Assembly: GCA_963775125.1 (NCBI GenBank) | Contig: CAVZHQ010000007.1 | Span: forward strand, 496,001 to 560,000 | DNA from: JAHECQ01 sp963775125 | GTDB lineage: Bacteria > Actinomycetota > Acidimicrobiia > Acidimicrobiales > SZUA-35 | DNA length: 64,000 bases | Direction of reading: 5' to 3' | Shown here: positions 9,975 through 20,906 of the stretch, piece after piece | Layout of the letters: the number at the start of each line of letters is the position of its first letter | Numbering within the stretch: the stretch's first letter is position 1 | Made by a program: the position numbers and the translations under genes | Notes under the pieces: model-generated | What the model saw: the letters and a program-made list of their open reading frames with translations, nothing else | What the model was told of the DNA's origin: nothing | Database searches by the model: none

Positions 9975-10190
9975 TCACGGGCGACCGCGTTCGAGCGCCC
10001 GCGCAATCACGAACTCGATGTAGTCGGCGTTCGATCGGAACCGCAGCCGCTCTGCCCTGCGGCGCAGCGTGGTGCGGTTGACCCCGCGCGCCCGGGTCGC
10101 AAGCTGGAGGAGGTTGGATCGAGCGGTTGGTAGACGACCGGGTTTGAAACGACCGTGTCTGCGTTGGAGGAGTGCCTGCACCGGCGGCAA
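9975..10190 (-). CDS. Small basic protein of unknown function in the glycosyltransferase operon
   Basis: A 71-codon frame with TTG at 10190 (GTG at 10181 is an alternative) fills the gap between meaB and the double glycosyltransferase. It begins 1 nt after the meaB stop and ends 10 nt before the next start. The product is Arg-rich, with predicted helices in its second half (LRRRAERLRFRSNADYIEFV). The third codon position is strongly G/C, as in the neighbours. No family was recognised. A non-coding gap is the alternative. Confidence 0.45.
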   Translation of the reverse strand: MPPVQALLQRRHGRFKPGRLPTARSNLLQLATRARGVNRTTLRRRAERLRFRSNADYIEFVIARALERGRP

Positions 10191-11144
10191 CTATAGGGGC
10201 GGCAGACGGGTGGTCGGAGCCACCGACGCCAAGACGAGCGCCGCCGCCTTGCTGGCCGGCAGCGTGCCCCGGGCAACCTGGTGGACGATCGGGTCGAGCA
10301 GCTCGGGATTGGCCTGAATCCGGGTGAGGAGGCGGGTGTTGATGATGCGCCACATTGCGTCGACGGCCTGGTCGCTGCGGAGGCGGGTCAACGCTCCGAG
10401 ATCGTGAAGTGTCTGCCACGCCGCGACCAGGTGGTCCCAGAGTTCGACCACGCCGGAACCGTTCAGGGCAGAGCACAGCAGGACGTCGGTGGTGATGCCT
10501 TCGCGTTTGGGTCGCACGAGGTGCAGCGCGGCCCGGTAGTCGGCCGCGGTGTGGGACGCGGTTGCCAGGTACGGCCCGTCGGCCTTGTTGACCACGACCA
10601 CGTCAGCCAGCTCCATGACGCCCCGTTTGATGCCCTGGAGGTCGTCGCCACCACCAGGAGCAACGAGCAGCACGAACAGGTCGGTGATGTCGGCCACTGC
10701 GGTCTCGGACTGTCCGACCCCGACCGTCTCGACGATGACCACGCCGAACCCGGCGGCCTCACAGAGCAGCACCACTTCTCGGGTCGCGTCGGCGACGCCA
10801 CCGAGCACACCCCGGCTGGGGGACGGTCGTACGAACGACGCCGGATGGGTGGCGAGGAACGGCATGCGGGTCTTGTCACCGAGGATCGACCCGCCGGTGC
10901 GGCGCGACGACGGATCGACGGCGAGGACAGCGACCTGCTGGCCGAGTTCGATGACGTGGTGACCGAGCCGTTCGATGAGGCTGCTCTTACCGACACCCGG
11001 CGTGCCCGAGACGCCGATGCGGTGCGACCGTCCGGTGTTGGGCAGAACGAGGCTCAGGAGCTCGTCGGCCCGGTCTCGGTGGTCGGGGCGTGACGATTCG
11101 ACCAGCGTGATGGCTTTGGCCAAGGCCCGCCGTTCTCCGGCCAT
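10191..11144 (-). CDS. meaB: MeaB/ArgK-type G-protein chaperone of methylmalonyl-CoA mutase
   Basis: The 317-residue protein carries the SIMIBI GTPase features: P-loop SGTPGVGKSSL near residue 45, VDPSSRRTGGSILGDKTRM, ETVGVGQSE (switch II), and NKADG for guanine recognition. MeaB loads and protects the adenosylcobalamin cofactor of methylmalonyl-CoA mutase, and the mutase gene is directly upstream. The frame stays open upstream to 11333 inside mcmA, but no usable start overlaps the mutase stop (only CTG at 11189). The ATG at 11144 (MAGERRALAKAITLVES) was therefore chosen. The length suits the family (about 320). The remaining doubt is the exact start. Confidence 0.9.
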   Translation of the reverse strand: MAGERRALAKAITLVESSRPDHRDRADELLSLVLPNTGRSHRIGVSGTPGVGKSSLIERLGHHVIELGQQVAVLAVDPSSRRTGGSILGDKTRMPFLATHPASFVRPSPSRGVLGGVADATREVVLLCEAAGFGVVIVETVGVGQSETAVADITDLFVLLVAPGGGDDLQGIKRGVMELADVVVVNKADGPYLATASHTAADYRAALHLVRPKREGITTDVLLCSALNGSGVVELWDHLVAAWQTLHDLGALTRLRSDQAVDAMWRIINTRLLTRIQANPELLDPIVHQVARGTLPASKAAALVLASVAPTTRLPPL

Positions 11145-11185
11145 GAGGCGTTCGGCCAGGGCGGCAGGACTCTCGGGCGGGGGGG

Positions 11186-13330
<2,145 letters not shown>

Positions 13331-13341
13331 TCCCGAGTCGT

Positions 13342-15712
13342 TCACGTCGCCAATGGTACGCCGAGCAGCTCGGCAATTGCCGATTCGAGGGGCCCAAGCG
13401 CGACGTCCCACCGGTACTGCGTCGCCAACTCCTGGCCTGCGGCCGCCCGCTCACGAGCGGGCCCGGGAGCCGCCAGGACGGCTCGGATGCCGGCCAGCAG
13501 TTCACCGGGCTCGGCGATGTGCAGAACGGACCCGGGGTCCGGAAGCCCTCGTGCGCCGACTGCGGTCGCCACGACTGGTGTACCGGAGGCGAGTGCTTCG
13601 ATCAGCTTGAGGTTCGTGCCCGATCCGGCCTCGACCGGGTTGACGATGACATCGGCGGCGAGGAGGAGCCGATTGAGGTCATGATCGGCAAAGGAACCGA
13701 GGCTGACCGGCCCGGTACGGGAACGGTTCGAATGGCTTCCGGCCAACACGACCAGGAGTTCCGGCGCAGCTAGGGCGAGGTCGGCGAGGCGATCAGCCGC
13801 CTCGTGGTTCGGGGCGTGGGACGAGCCCACGAAGAGGACGATGGGCCGCTCATCGTCCGGTATCCCGATGTCCGCCAGGAGCCGAACGCGCGCCGCAGAC
13901 GCGTTGTGGTCCCGGGCCGGGAGGGCAGTGCAGCAGTCGGTCGTCGACTCCGTTGGGGGCGACGAGGTTGCGATGACCGCAACCCGGCGGACAAAGGCGG
14001 GCGAGGTCGTCGTCGGAGACCGCGCTGACCACCGTTGCTCTTGCCAGCGCCTGGGCTTCGGCCTTCTCGCACCACTCCATCAAGCGGGTGGCACCGGGAC
14101 GACCATCGAGCAGCCGCTCCTTGAGATCGATCTCGACGTTGTGCGCGTCGTACACGGTGGGCTTCTTCATCCCCGTCGGCAGCACGGGGGCCAGGAAGGG
14201 GTGGGCGAGCACGATCAGGTCGGAGGCATCGACGTGGGCCGCCAGCAGGGGAGCGAACGCCGGCGTTGCCCGGTGGAGCGGGCCGATGGCGATGTCATCG
14301 ACGGGGACACCGACGAGTGCCCGCATCTCGTGGTCGGCTTTCAGATGGGGCCGCGATCGACCCACCGCCAGTTGCACGACGCCATCGTCCAGTCGCCGGT
14401 TCCGGACACCGGTGACCTCGTTGGTCAACGCCAGCACGGTCACATCGGCGAAGGACTGGAGCCGATTGGCGACCGCCCGAAGCCGGCGAGAGCCCCCGCC
14501 GGTCACCGGTTCGGCGACGAAGGTGGACAACATCAGCACCCGAGGTCGCGGCGGGGCGAGATCGGGCTCGAGGAGCCTGAGCAGGGGACGCCAGCTGAGG
14601 GTCCGGACCCGGTCCCGTCCTGCCCGGCCCTTGCGGTCCGAGCCTGCGGGGTCGAGGGCGAGGTCGCGCATGGCGGCGCCGATCCGTCGTGGCATCGGCG
14701 GCACCACGATGCCCGCCGGGGGCGCCGATGCCAGCACCTGTTCGGCGATGCCGCCGCTGTCGGTGGTGGTGAGGATGGGGCGGCCGGCCGCGTGGGCCTC
14801 GGCTGCCACCAACCCGTAGTCCTCGTCCCTCGGCGTGAGCACGACGGCGACTGCCGAGGCCAGATAGCGGGCAAGTTCGTCATCGGAGCAGCGTCCGAGC
14901 AGGCGCACGCCGGTGGTGCGATCGGCCATGGCCTGCAGCGCCGGGGCCTCGGGCCCGGTACCCGCGATCCAGAGTTCGAACGGTTCGGGCCGTGCCCGGC
15001 CGAGGCCCGACCGGTCGAAGGCTTCGATGGCGAGATCGAATCGCTTGTCAGCGGTGAGCCGTCCGAAGGCGAAGAAGTGCGCGCCGATCCCGACATCCGA
15101 AGCGTCAGGATCGGCCGGCGTCGGGAGATCGGTGAGCGGGGAAATGATGGCAACGGGACCTGAACCGAGCAGGGCCGCGTAGCTCGGCCGAAGGGCGACC
15201 GCTTCCGACACTGCGGCCTGGACGTGGATCTTGCGGCTGGCCGTCTCGTCGAGGGCCTGGATGACTGCCTGCATCCAGGGGCCGGGAAGGCTCCATCCGG
15301 GAGCGTTCAGATCTTGTGCTTCGGCCCAGTCGAGGAGGGCGGCCGGGCCGGCGGCCGCGACGCTGTCGATTTGGGCGCGCTGCTCGGCCGAGGCTGGGGG
15401 AAGGTGTTTGGGATAGAGGTCGTAGAGGCCGCGGAGCGGATGGTTGAGGTGTCGGACGTGCAGGGGGTGCTGCACCATCCACGACGGGTACTTGCCGGAG
15501 ATGACGGCGTCGAACCCGCTGACGTCGAGGTCGAGGAAACGTCGGTAGGACGCCAGTACCTCGACGCTGGTGGATTCCGGTGTGTCGACTGCGAGCAGCT
15601 CGGCCTGATGGCCGGCGCCGATCAACGCGGCCACCAGGGCGTCCCAATGCCGTTCGGCCCCACCGTGCACGTAGGGGACAGGTCGTGGGGCCACAACCGC
15701 GATCCGACTCAC
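13342..15712 (-). CDS. Tandem double glycosyltransferase (one-base frameshift)
   Basis: The protein is about 790 residues with two GT-B modules, a paralogue of the gene at 7153-9964 (shared VSGKYPSWMVQHP / VTGKYPAWMVRHP and HPLRGLYDLYP). Module 1 runs from MSRIAVVAPRPVPYVHGGAER (GTG at 15712, overlapping the previous stop as GTGA) to EDYGLVAAEAHAAGRPIL. Module 2 starts at RVLMLSTFVAEPVTGGGSRRL and ends with the donor motif EAGSGTNLKLIEALASGTPVV. The frame is broken near 13917-13921 in a run of C and G. Dropping one base joins NGVDDRLLHCP to ARDHNASAARVRLLADIGI. Unlike its paralogue it lacks the coiled-coil tail. The acceptor is unknown; a surface polysaccharide or glycolipid is likely. Confidence 0.75.
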
Positions 15713-15957
15713 GTCGGGCCCGCCTGGTCGTCGGTCGGCAGGCCGTCGGCTTCTCGAATGGCCTGTTCGACGATGCGGTCGAGCAAGCGATCGGGGTCGC
15801 CCAGTCGGGCCTTCAGGCCGACCCGAGCCGCGGTCAAGGTTCGGCGGGTCGAACGAGCAGCGGGATGGGCTTTCGCCACGTCGACCAGCGGGCCAAGAGC
15901 TTCTGCCTCGCGCTCGAGACGCCGACGAACGCGGGAGCCGAACGAGTCAGCGCTCAC
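15709..15957 (-). CDS. Small helical protein of unknown function between glycosyltransferases
   Basis: An 82-codon frame starts at GTG 15957, inside the end of the upstream glycosyltransferase (11-nt overlap). Its TGA overlaps the GTG of the following gene (GTGA). These overlaps on both sides argue that it is translated. The product is rich in Arg, Ala and Leu, with no signal peptide or membrane span, and is probably all-helical (VRRRLEREAEALGPLVDVAK). Its end (DRIVEQAIREADGL) recalls the linker before the coiled coil in the 7153-9964 protein, where PLIQESIKQATENR occurs, but this similarity is weak. No family was recognised. Confidence 0.55.
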   Translation of the reverse strand: MSADSFGSRVRRRLEREAEALGPLVDVAKAHPAARSTRRTLTAARVGLKARLGDPDRLLDRIVEQAIREADGLPTDDQAGPT

Positions 15958-17158
15958 ACGGTCCCCATGCGCAAAGGCCCATGCGCTCGGCCATCGTCGC
16001 CGTGTCGCCCTTCGCCTCGAGGTCGACGAAGTGGGCCTGGACGAGTTGGGGGTCGACCGGGCGCCCCGTCCCTGCAAACGCTGCGGCCAGATGTGGCACC
16101 AACCGTGCGGCCAGATCGGTCGGGTTGTCCTTGTCGAAGTACTCGGCGACGTCGCCCCCCACCTCGCGCAGCACCGGAATGTCGCTGCACAAGACGTTGG
16201 CGCCGCAGGCCATGGCTTCGAGGACCGGCATGCCGAAGCCCTCGTAGTGAGAGGGCTGCACTGCGACCGCACAGGTTTGATAGAGGGCGAGACGCTCGTC
16301 CTCGGTGACGTAGCCGGTGACCCGAATGTCGATGCCGTCGGCCTGAAGCTCTGCGATGCGAGCCAGCAGCGCATCGGACGACCAGCCTGCCCCTCCGGCC
16401 AACACCAACGTTGTCTGCCGACGTAGGTCGGGTTCGAGCAGCGCGAAGGCCTCGATCAGCACCCGATGGTTCTTGCGTGGTTCGATGGTGGCTTGGCACA
16501 GCACGAACGGGCGATCGAGCCCGAACCGTTCGGGGGGTGCTGCTGCCGGGTTGGGTTGGTGACGGTCGTCGGGCAGGAAGGGGATGACCAGAACCTTGTC
16601 GGCGGGCACACCGAGGTGGATAGCCATCTCGGCTTTGACTTCGTGGGACCACGTGAGGATCAGGTCCGAACGACGGGCCGCCCGGGGAATGACGCGGGCC
16701 AGAAAACTCGGGCCGCTGGGAAAGATCCGGCCCGCTACGCCGGCCCGGCCCGGCTGGACGTGTTCGGGGCACACGAGGTAGCCGAGGTCATGGATGATGA
16801 TGACCTTCATCGGCGCGGTGCTGGGCATGAGGTAGTTGTTGTTGCACAGCACGACGTCGTACCGGCGGCGCCAGAGCAGTTCGAGCGGGGGCGCCAAACC
16901 GAACGCCATCAACTTGAGGTAGATGGCGCTGGGGAACAGACGCTGCCGCAAAGGTCGACCGAGGGCCGGGTCCGGGAGACCTCGGGTGCCACGAAGATCG
17001 AAGTAGCCGAGATCGAACTGGGTGCCCTCGGGGCTCTGCTCGATGAGGCGGCCAACGAGGTACTCGCTGGCGTAGGCCACGCCGGTCTTCACGTCGACGA
17101 ACGGGTCGGCGCTCACGAACACGCGCTTGGGTTTCGTGGTCGGACGACGTTTGTTCAC
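15947..17158 (-). CDS. GT4-family glycosyltransferase, first gene of the operon
   Basis: This 403-residue GT-B enzyme begins with GTG at 17158 (MNKRRPTTKPKRVFVSADPF). It has MKVIIIHDLGYLVCPEH in the first domain. In the second it has ATIEPRKNHRVLIEAFALL, then GYVTEDERLALYQ and the donor-binding signature PSHYEGFGMPVLEAMACG. This layout is typical of mannosyl or rhamnosyl transferases of GT4 (the ATIEPRKNH motif). No membrane segment is seen. It is probably transcribed from a promoter in 17159-17173 that faces away from the LpdA-like gene. Confidence 0.85.
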   Translation of the reverse strand: MNKRRPTTKPKRVFVSADPFVDVKTGVAYASEYLVGRLIEQSPEGTQFDLGYFDLRGTRGLPDPALGRPLRQRLFPSAIYLKLMAFGLAPPLELLWRRRYDVVLCNNNYLMPSTAPMKVIIIHDLGYLVCPEHVQPGRAGVAGRIFPSGPSFLARVIPRAARRSDLILTWSHEVKAEMAIHLGVPADKVLVIPFLPDDRHQPNPAAAPPERFGLDRPFVLCQATIEPRKNHRVLIEAFALLEPDLRRQTTLVLAGGAGWSSDALLARIAELQADGIDIRVTGYVTEDERLALYQTCAVAVQPSHYEGFGMPVLEAMACGANVLCSDIPVLREVGGDVAEYFDKDNPTDLAARLVPHLAAAFAGTGRPVDPQLVQAHFVDLEAKGDTATMAERMGLCAWGPCER

Positions 17159-17167
17159 AGGAGCCCG

Positions 17168-17173
17168 ACACTA
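17168..17173 (-). promoter_or_regulatory. Putative -10 element of the glycosyltransferase operon
   Basis: On the minus strand TAGTGT lies 9 nt before the GTG at 17158. It overlaps the left arm of the inverted repeat at 17171-17207. Confidence 0.35.
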
Positions 17174-17207
17174 GCGGTTCCCCTCTCGGTGTCGGGGTGA
17201 CCGCTAG
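17171..17207. repeat. Inverted repeat between divergent promoters
   Basis: CTAGCGGT (17171-17178) and ACCGCTAG (17200-17207) are perfect inverted copies, extended inward by CCCC and GGGG. The arms overlap the -10 elements of both divergent genes, so a shared operator is possible. Confidence 0.5.
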
Positions 17208-17210
17208 CCT
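17205..17210 (+). promoter_or_regulatory. Putative leaderless -10 element of the LpdA-like gene
   Basis: TAGCCT lies 6 nt before the ATG at 17217. The GGAG between them is too close to the start to serve as a normal Shine-Dalgarno. Confidence 0.5.
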
Positions 17211-17216
17211 CGGAGC

Positions 17217-18588
17217 ATGCCTGGTCACGAGAAACGTTTCGTCATCATCGGCGGTGGCCCCGGTGGCACTGCCTGCGCCACCCACGCTGCTCGTTATGGC
17301 GCCAACGTGACGTTGATCGAGAAGGACCTGGTCGGTGGTGCAGCCCACCTTCTCGACTGCATCCCGTCCAAGGCCATGATCGCCACGGGCGGGGCGATGT
17401 CGATGATGAACCATGCGGCCGAGATGGGCCTGGCCAAAGTCGATGTGAGCCTGGACTTCGACGCCCTTCGTGACCGGATTCTCGAGATCGAGGAGCGGCT
17501 CGAGCATTCGGTTCGCAGTCTGCTCGAGAGCCAGAAGGTCAACATCATCGAAGGCGTCGGCACGCTCACCGGACCCAACTCGGTGTCGGTTCAGCACAAC
17601 GACGGCAAGACGTCGACCCTCGATGCCGACGTGATCGTGTTGGCCACCGGTAGCCGACCCCGGATCCCTGATTGGGCGCCCATCGATGGGCAGCGCGTGC
17701 TCTCGACTCGCCACGCCTACCCGCCGCCCGAGTTGCCCCGGAAACTCATCGTCATCGGTTCAGGCGTCACCGGCGTCGAGTTCGTTCACATGTTCCGATC
17801 GTTCGGATCCGAAGTGATCCTGATCGTCAGTCGCCAGCAGGTGCTCCCCGACAAGGATCCCGAGGTCGCCTCGGTCCTCGAGCACAGCTTTCTCGACCGA
17901 GGGGTCAAGCTGTTCATGGGGGCCCGAGCCCAGTCGATCGAAGTTGACGGCAACACGGTAAAGGTCTTCTGCGACGATGGCCGGGTGGCCGAGGGTTCGC
18001 ACGCGTCTGTTGGCCATTGGATCGGTGCCGAACTCCGAGAACCTCGGTCTCGACTCGGCCGGCGTCGACCACGAGAACGGGTACGTGAGGATCGACCACA
18101 ACTGCCGGAGCAGCGTGGCCCACATCTATGCCGTCGGCGATCTGTCCGGCAAGCTGCCGCTGTCGTCGGTCGCCACGACCCAGGGTCGCAAGGTCGCCGA
18201 GCACGCCATGGGACTCCACGCCGGACCCCATCGGCATCTCGACTACGAGAAGGCTGCTTCGGCCATCTTCACCGACCCCGAGATCGCCGACGTCGGGCTG
18301 GCCGAGGCCGACGCGTTCGCCGAAGGTCGCAAGATCCGGGTGACCAAGGTGCCGTTCTCGGTATCGGCCAAGGCCCTCATCAACAACGACAGCCGGGGCT
18401 TCGTCAAGATCGTGTCCGACCCCGCCACCGGCGTCGTGCTCGGAGGCTCCATCGTCGGACGCCACGCGGCCGAACTCATCTCGGTCCTCGCCTTGGCCGT
18501 CACCGCCGGACTTCGGGTCTCCGATCTGGTCGAATCGATCTTCGTGCACCCCGCCTTGGCCGAAGTCCTGGGCGAAGCCGCCGAGTAG
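17217..18588 (+). CDS. lpdA: LpdA-type NAD(P)H flavoprotein reductase (one-base frameshift)
   Basis: The FAD-binding motif IIGGGPGGTACA is at residues 10-21, and the NAD motif VIGSGVTGVEF follows in the middle. The segment GGAAHLLDCIPSKAM keeps only the second cysteine of the dihydrolipoamide dehydrogenase disulfide. The same change occurs in M. tuberculosis LpdA (Rv3303c), a quinone reductase rather than a true lipoamide dehydrogenase. The frame is interrupted at about 18006. CAC GCG must skip one base to read CTG TTG GCC ATT GGA, restoring EGSHALLAIGSVPN, which aligns with EGSHALMTIGSVPN of Rv3303c. The remaining sequence is intact to the dimerisation domain (FVHPALAEVLGEAA). The restored protein has 456 residues. 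Convergent with the hydrolase downstream (8-nt gap). Confidence 0.85.
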
Positions 18589-18597
18589 CCGGCTCGT

Positions 18598-19497
18598 TCA
18601 GAGCGCCATCTCCCGCAGCTTCTGCTTGGGGATGGTGTGCTGCCAGTCGGCCAGGATGGCTCGCAGGGCGGCGATGAGGGCCAGCGGTTGGTCGAGCGGG
18701 ACGTGGTGGTAGGACTGGGGGATCTCGATGGTCGGGGCGTTCCGGCCGGTCAGCTCCTCCATGTACTCCTGCACGTCGGGAGTCAGCAGATCGCTCATCT
18801 CGCCGTGCATCAGGGCGATGCGGCACTTGGTCTGCGCGAGGTAGTCGTGCACGGTCGAACCGGCCCGCTGGAAGACCGCCGGATCGAATTTCCACGTCCA
18901 GCCGTCGGGCGTCTCGTGCAGCGAGGTGCGGGCGATGTGGTCGACGATGAACCCGTTCTCGCAGGGCTGGGGCGGCTGCAAGTGGAAGTGCTCGACCGCA
19001 GTCTCGAGGTCGGGATACGTCTTCGGATTGCGGAACATGCGTCCCCGCTCACCCTCCTCGGTCTCGGGGTCGGGCCGCCGTACCGGGGCATCGATCATGA
19101 TGGCGCCGTCGAGCTCCTCCCCGAACCGGGCCGCGGTGACGATGGCCACGATGCCACCCATCGAGTGTCCGACGATGATCGGCCGGCCCAGACCGCCGCT
19201 GTCGTCGAAGACGGCCATGACCTCATTGGCCCATTGCTCGGCGCTGTAGGCCTTGCGCCGACCGCTGTCGCCATGCCCCGAGAGATCGAGCGCGGTCACG
19301 AAGTAATGGTGGGTGAGCTGCGGGGCGATGAACGACCACCACTGCGCGTGGGCTGCGCCCCCGTGAATGAGGACGAGCGCCGGCTTCGACGGGTCCCCCC
19401 ACTGGAGGTAATGGACATCGCACCCGTTCACCTCGACCGTTCGAGAGGCGGGCCGGTGGGCCAAGGCGCCGGTGAACCAGGAGGGTGCGCGGGTCAT
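18598..19497 (-). CDS. Alpha/beta-hydrolase
   Basis: This 299-residue cytosolic hydrolase has the oxyanion motif LIHGGAAHAQWW, the nucleophile elbow GHSMGG (Ser near 126) and LMHGEMSDLLTPD for the acid. The catalytic His is in SYHHVPLD. The architecture resembles epoxide hydrolase, haloalkane and meta-cleavage-product hydrolases, so the substrate is undefined. Its promoter is a TACGAT element 6 nt before the ATG, divergent from the HNH gene. It is convergent with the LpdA-like gene. Confidence 0.82.
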   Translation of the reverse strand: MTRAPSWFTGALAHRPASRTVEVNGCDVHYLQWGDPSKPALVLIHGGAAHAQWWSFIAPQLTHHYFVTALDLSGHGDSGRRKAYSAEQWANEVMAVFDDSGGLGRPIIVGHSMGGIVAIVTAARFGEELDGAIMIDAPVRRPDPETEEGERGRMFRNPKTYPDLETAVEHFHLQPPQPCENGFIVDHIARTSLHETPDGWTWKFDPAVFQRAGSTVHDYLAQTKCRIALMHGEMSDLLTPDVQEYMEELTGRNAPTIEIPQSYHHVPLDQPLALIAALRAILADWQHTIPKQKLREMAL

Positions 19498-19503
19498 GGG
19501 CGG

Positions 19504-19509
19504 ATCGTA
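19504..19509 (-). promoter_or_regulatory. Putative leaderless -10 element of the hydrolase gene
   Basis: Minus-strand TACGAT is placed 6 nt before the ATG at 19497. Confidence 0.45.
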
Positions 19510-19554
19510 GTGCCGTTCCGACGGCTCACGAAATCTCGTAGAAATCGCGTAAAA

Positions 19555-19589
19555 TGTTCTATCGATAGTTGAATACAGAACATATGTCC
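19555..19589 (+). promoter_or_regulatory. Possible LexA-like operator region upstream of the DUF222-HNH gene
   Basis: GAAC-ATAT-GTCC at 19578-19589 differs by one base from the GAAC-N4-GTTC core of actinobacterial SOS boxes. TGTTCT (19555-19560) and AGAACA (19577-19582) also form an inverted repeat. In M. tuberculosis several 13E12 (DUF222) genes are LexA targets, which makes an SOS operator plausible. The match here is imperfect. Confidence 0.35.
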
Positions 19590-19591
19590 GC

Positions 19592-19597
19592 TACTCT
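19592..19597 (+). promoter_or_regulatory. Putative leaderless -10 element of the DUF222-HNH gene
   Basis: TACTCT lies 6 nt before the ATG at 19604, in a locally AT-richer stretch. Confidence 0.45.
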
Positions 19598-19603
19598 GAA
19601 CCG

Positions 19604-20899
19604 ATGGCGGCGGTCCTTCCTTCAGTTGACGCTCTCGAAGACTTCCACTGGGACGTCGATGTCGCGTTGGACTCGGTGTTGTCGGCCGCCGACGTGGCGG
19701 AGCGAGGTGACATCGAGCTGCTCGACCGGTTGGTGCGAGTGCTGGCCGACGAGCTCTTCCGCCGAGACGGAGCGTCGTCGTTGACCGGTTGGTTGCGCCG
19801 GCGTCTGGGTCTCGATGTGCCCGCTGCTCGACGGATGGCTCACACCGTTCGTGTGTTGCTGTTGTTGCCCGACCTGCGATCGGCGCTGGTGTCCGGTTCC
19901 ACGTCGCTGTCCCACCTTCGTGTCCTCGAACGAGCGGCCACCGAGGAGCGTCACGATCACCTCGCGCTGTTCGCCGATCAGCTCGTCGGTTACGCGTGCT
20001 CGATGGGGGTCGATGACTTTCGTTCGGTCTGCGAACGCTGGGCTGACCTGGTCGACGCCGAGGTCGAGCCCCGAGATCTACCGGCCGGGTATCTGGCGGT
20101 CTCGTCGACCTTGTTCGGGCAAGCCGATATTCGAGGTCGGCTCTCCGCCGACCAGGCGGCTGTGTTCGGCGAGGTACTGGGCCAGCTGAATCGGCCCGAC
20201 CCCGCAGACGCCCCAGCGAAGCGAACCCACCGGCAACGCAACGCTGACGCACTGGCCGATCTGGCTCAGCACTACCTCGATTGTGGCCACCTCGACGGCG
20301 GTCATCTGCCTGAGGCCGTCCCGGAAGAGGACGACAGGCCGAGGCTCGCTCGCCACGGCCGCAGCAGGGCTCGGGCGGTCGTGGTCATCGATTTCGATGG
20401 ACTCACCGACTCGATCCCCGAGTTGTGGGACGACGAGCGTCGCCAACCAGTGCTCGACCGGATCCGTCGATCCAACGCCGAGGGACGTTCCCTGCCCGCT
20501 GAGGTCGCTGCGCTCCTCGTGTGCGATGGCTCGATGCAGCGCTTGCTGGTCGATCCCAACGGTCGGCCCCTCGATCTTGGACGAGCGACGCCAGTGGTCA
20601 GCGCGGCCCAACGGACGGCGTTGGCGGTGCGCGATGGCGGTTGTGGGTTCCCAACCTGTGATCGGCCCGGCCACCATTGCGATGCCCACCACCTGCGGCA
20701 CTGGCGTAAGGGCGGGTCAACGAACCTCGACAATCTGGTGTTGCTCTGTAGACACCACCACCGCCTGGTCCACGGACCGTGGTGGGACCTCAAACGAGAC
20801 CCCATCACGGGTCTGATCACCGCCGAGCGCCGAGAGGCAGGCTCCAATCGTGTGGTGACCTACCGCCGAGACCCACGCGGCGTGGTGTTCACGTCCTAG
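19604..20899 (+). CDS. DUF222 (13E12-type) HNH endonuclease
   Basis: This 431-residue protein has an N-terminal helical DUF222 domain (about 20-310, with TGWLRRRLGLDVPAARRM and LSADQAAVFGEVL). It ends with an HNH nuclease domain (about 345-400). The nuclease shows a zinc pair in GCGFPTC, the HNH core CDAHHLRHWRKGGSTNLDN, and LCRHHHRLVH. Proteins of this family occur in many copies in actinobacteria and in the mycobacterial REP13E12 elements. Their biological role is poorly known. No flanking direct repeats or integrase are seen, so it stands here as a solitary gene. It is convergent with the carboxylase gene, 7 nt apart. Confidence 0.9.
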   Translation: MAAVLPSVDALEDFHWDVDVALDSVLSAADVAERGDIELLDRLVRVLADELFRRDGASSLTGWLRRRLGLDVPAARRMAHTVRVLLLLPDLRSALVSGSTSLSHLRVLERAATEERHDHLALFADQLVGYACSMGVDDFRSVCERWADLVDAEVEPRDLPAGYLAVSSTLFGQADIRGRLSADQAAVFGEVLGQLNRPDPADAPAKRTHRQRNADALADLAQHYLDCGHLDGGHLPEAVPEEDDRPRLARHGRSRARAVVVIDFDGLTDSIPELWDDERRQPVLDRIRRSNAEGRSLPAEVAALLVCDGSMQRLLVDPNGRPLDLGRATPVVSAAQRTALAVRDGGCGFPTCDRPGHHCDAHHLRHWRKGGSTNLDNLVLLCRHHHRLVHGPWWDLKRDPITGLITAERREAGSNRVVTYRRDPRGVVFTS

Positions 20900-20906
20900 T
20901 CAGCGG

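Noticed and set aside
19604..20899. Mobile REP13E12 element around the DUF222-HNH gene
   Set aside because: No integrase, no attachment-site repeats and no GC change at the edges were seen.
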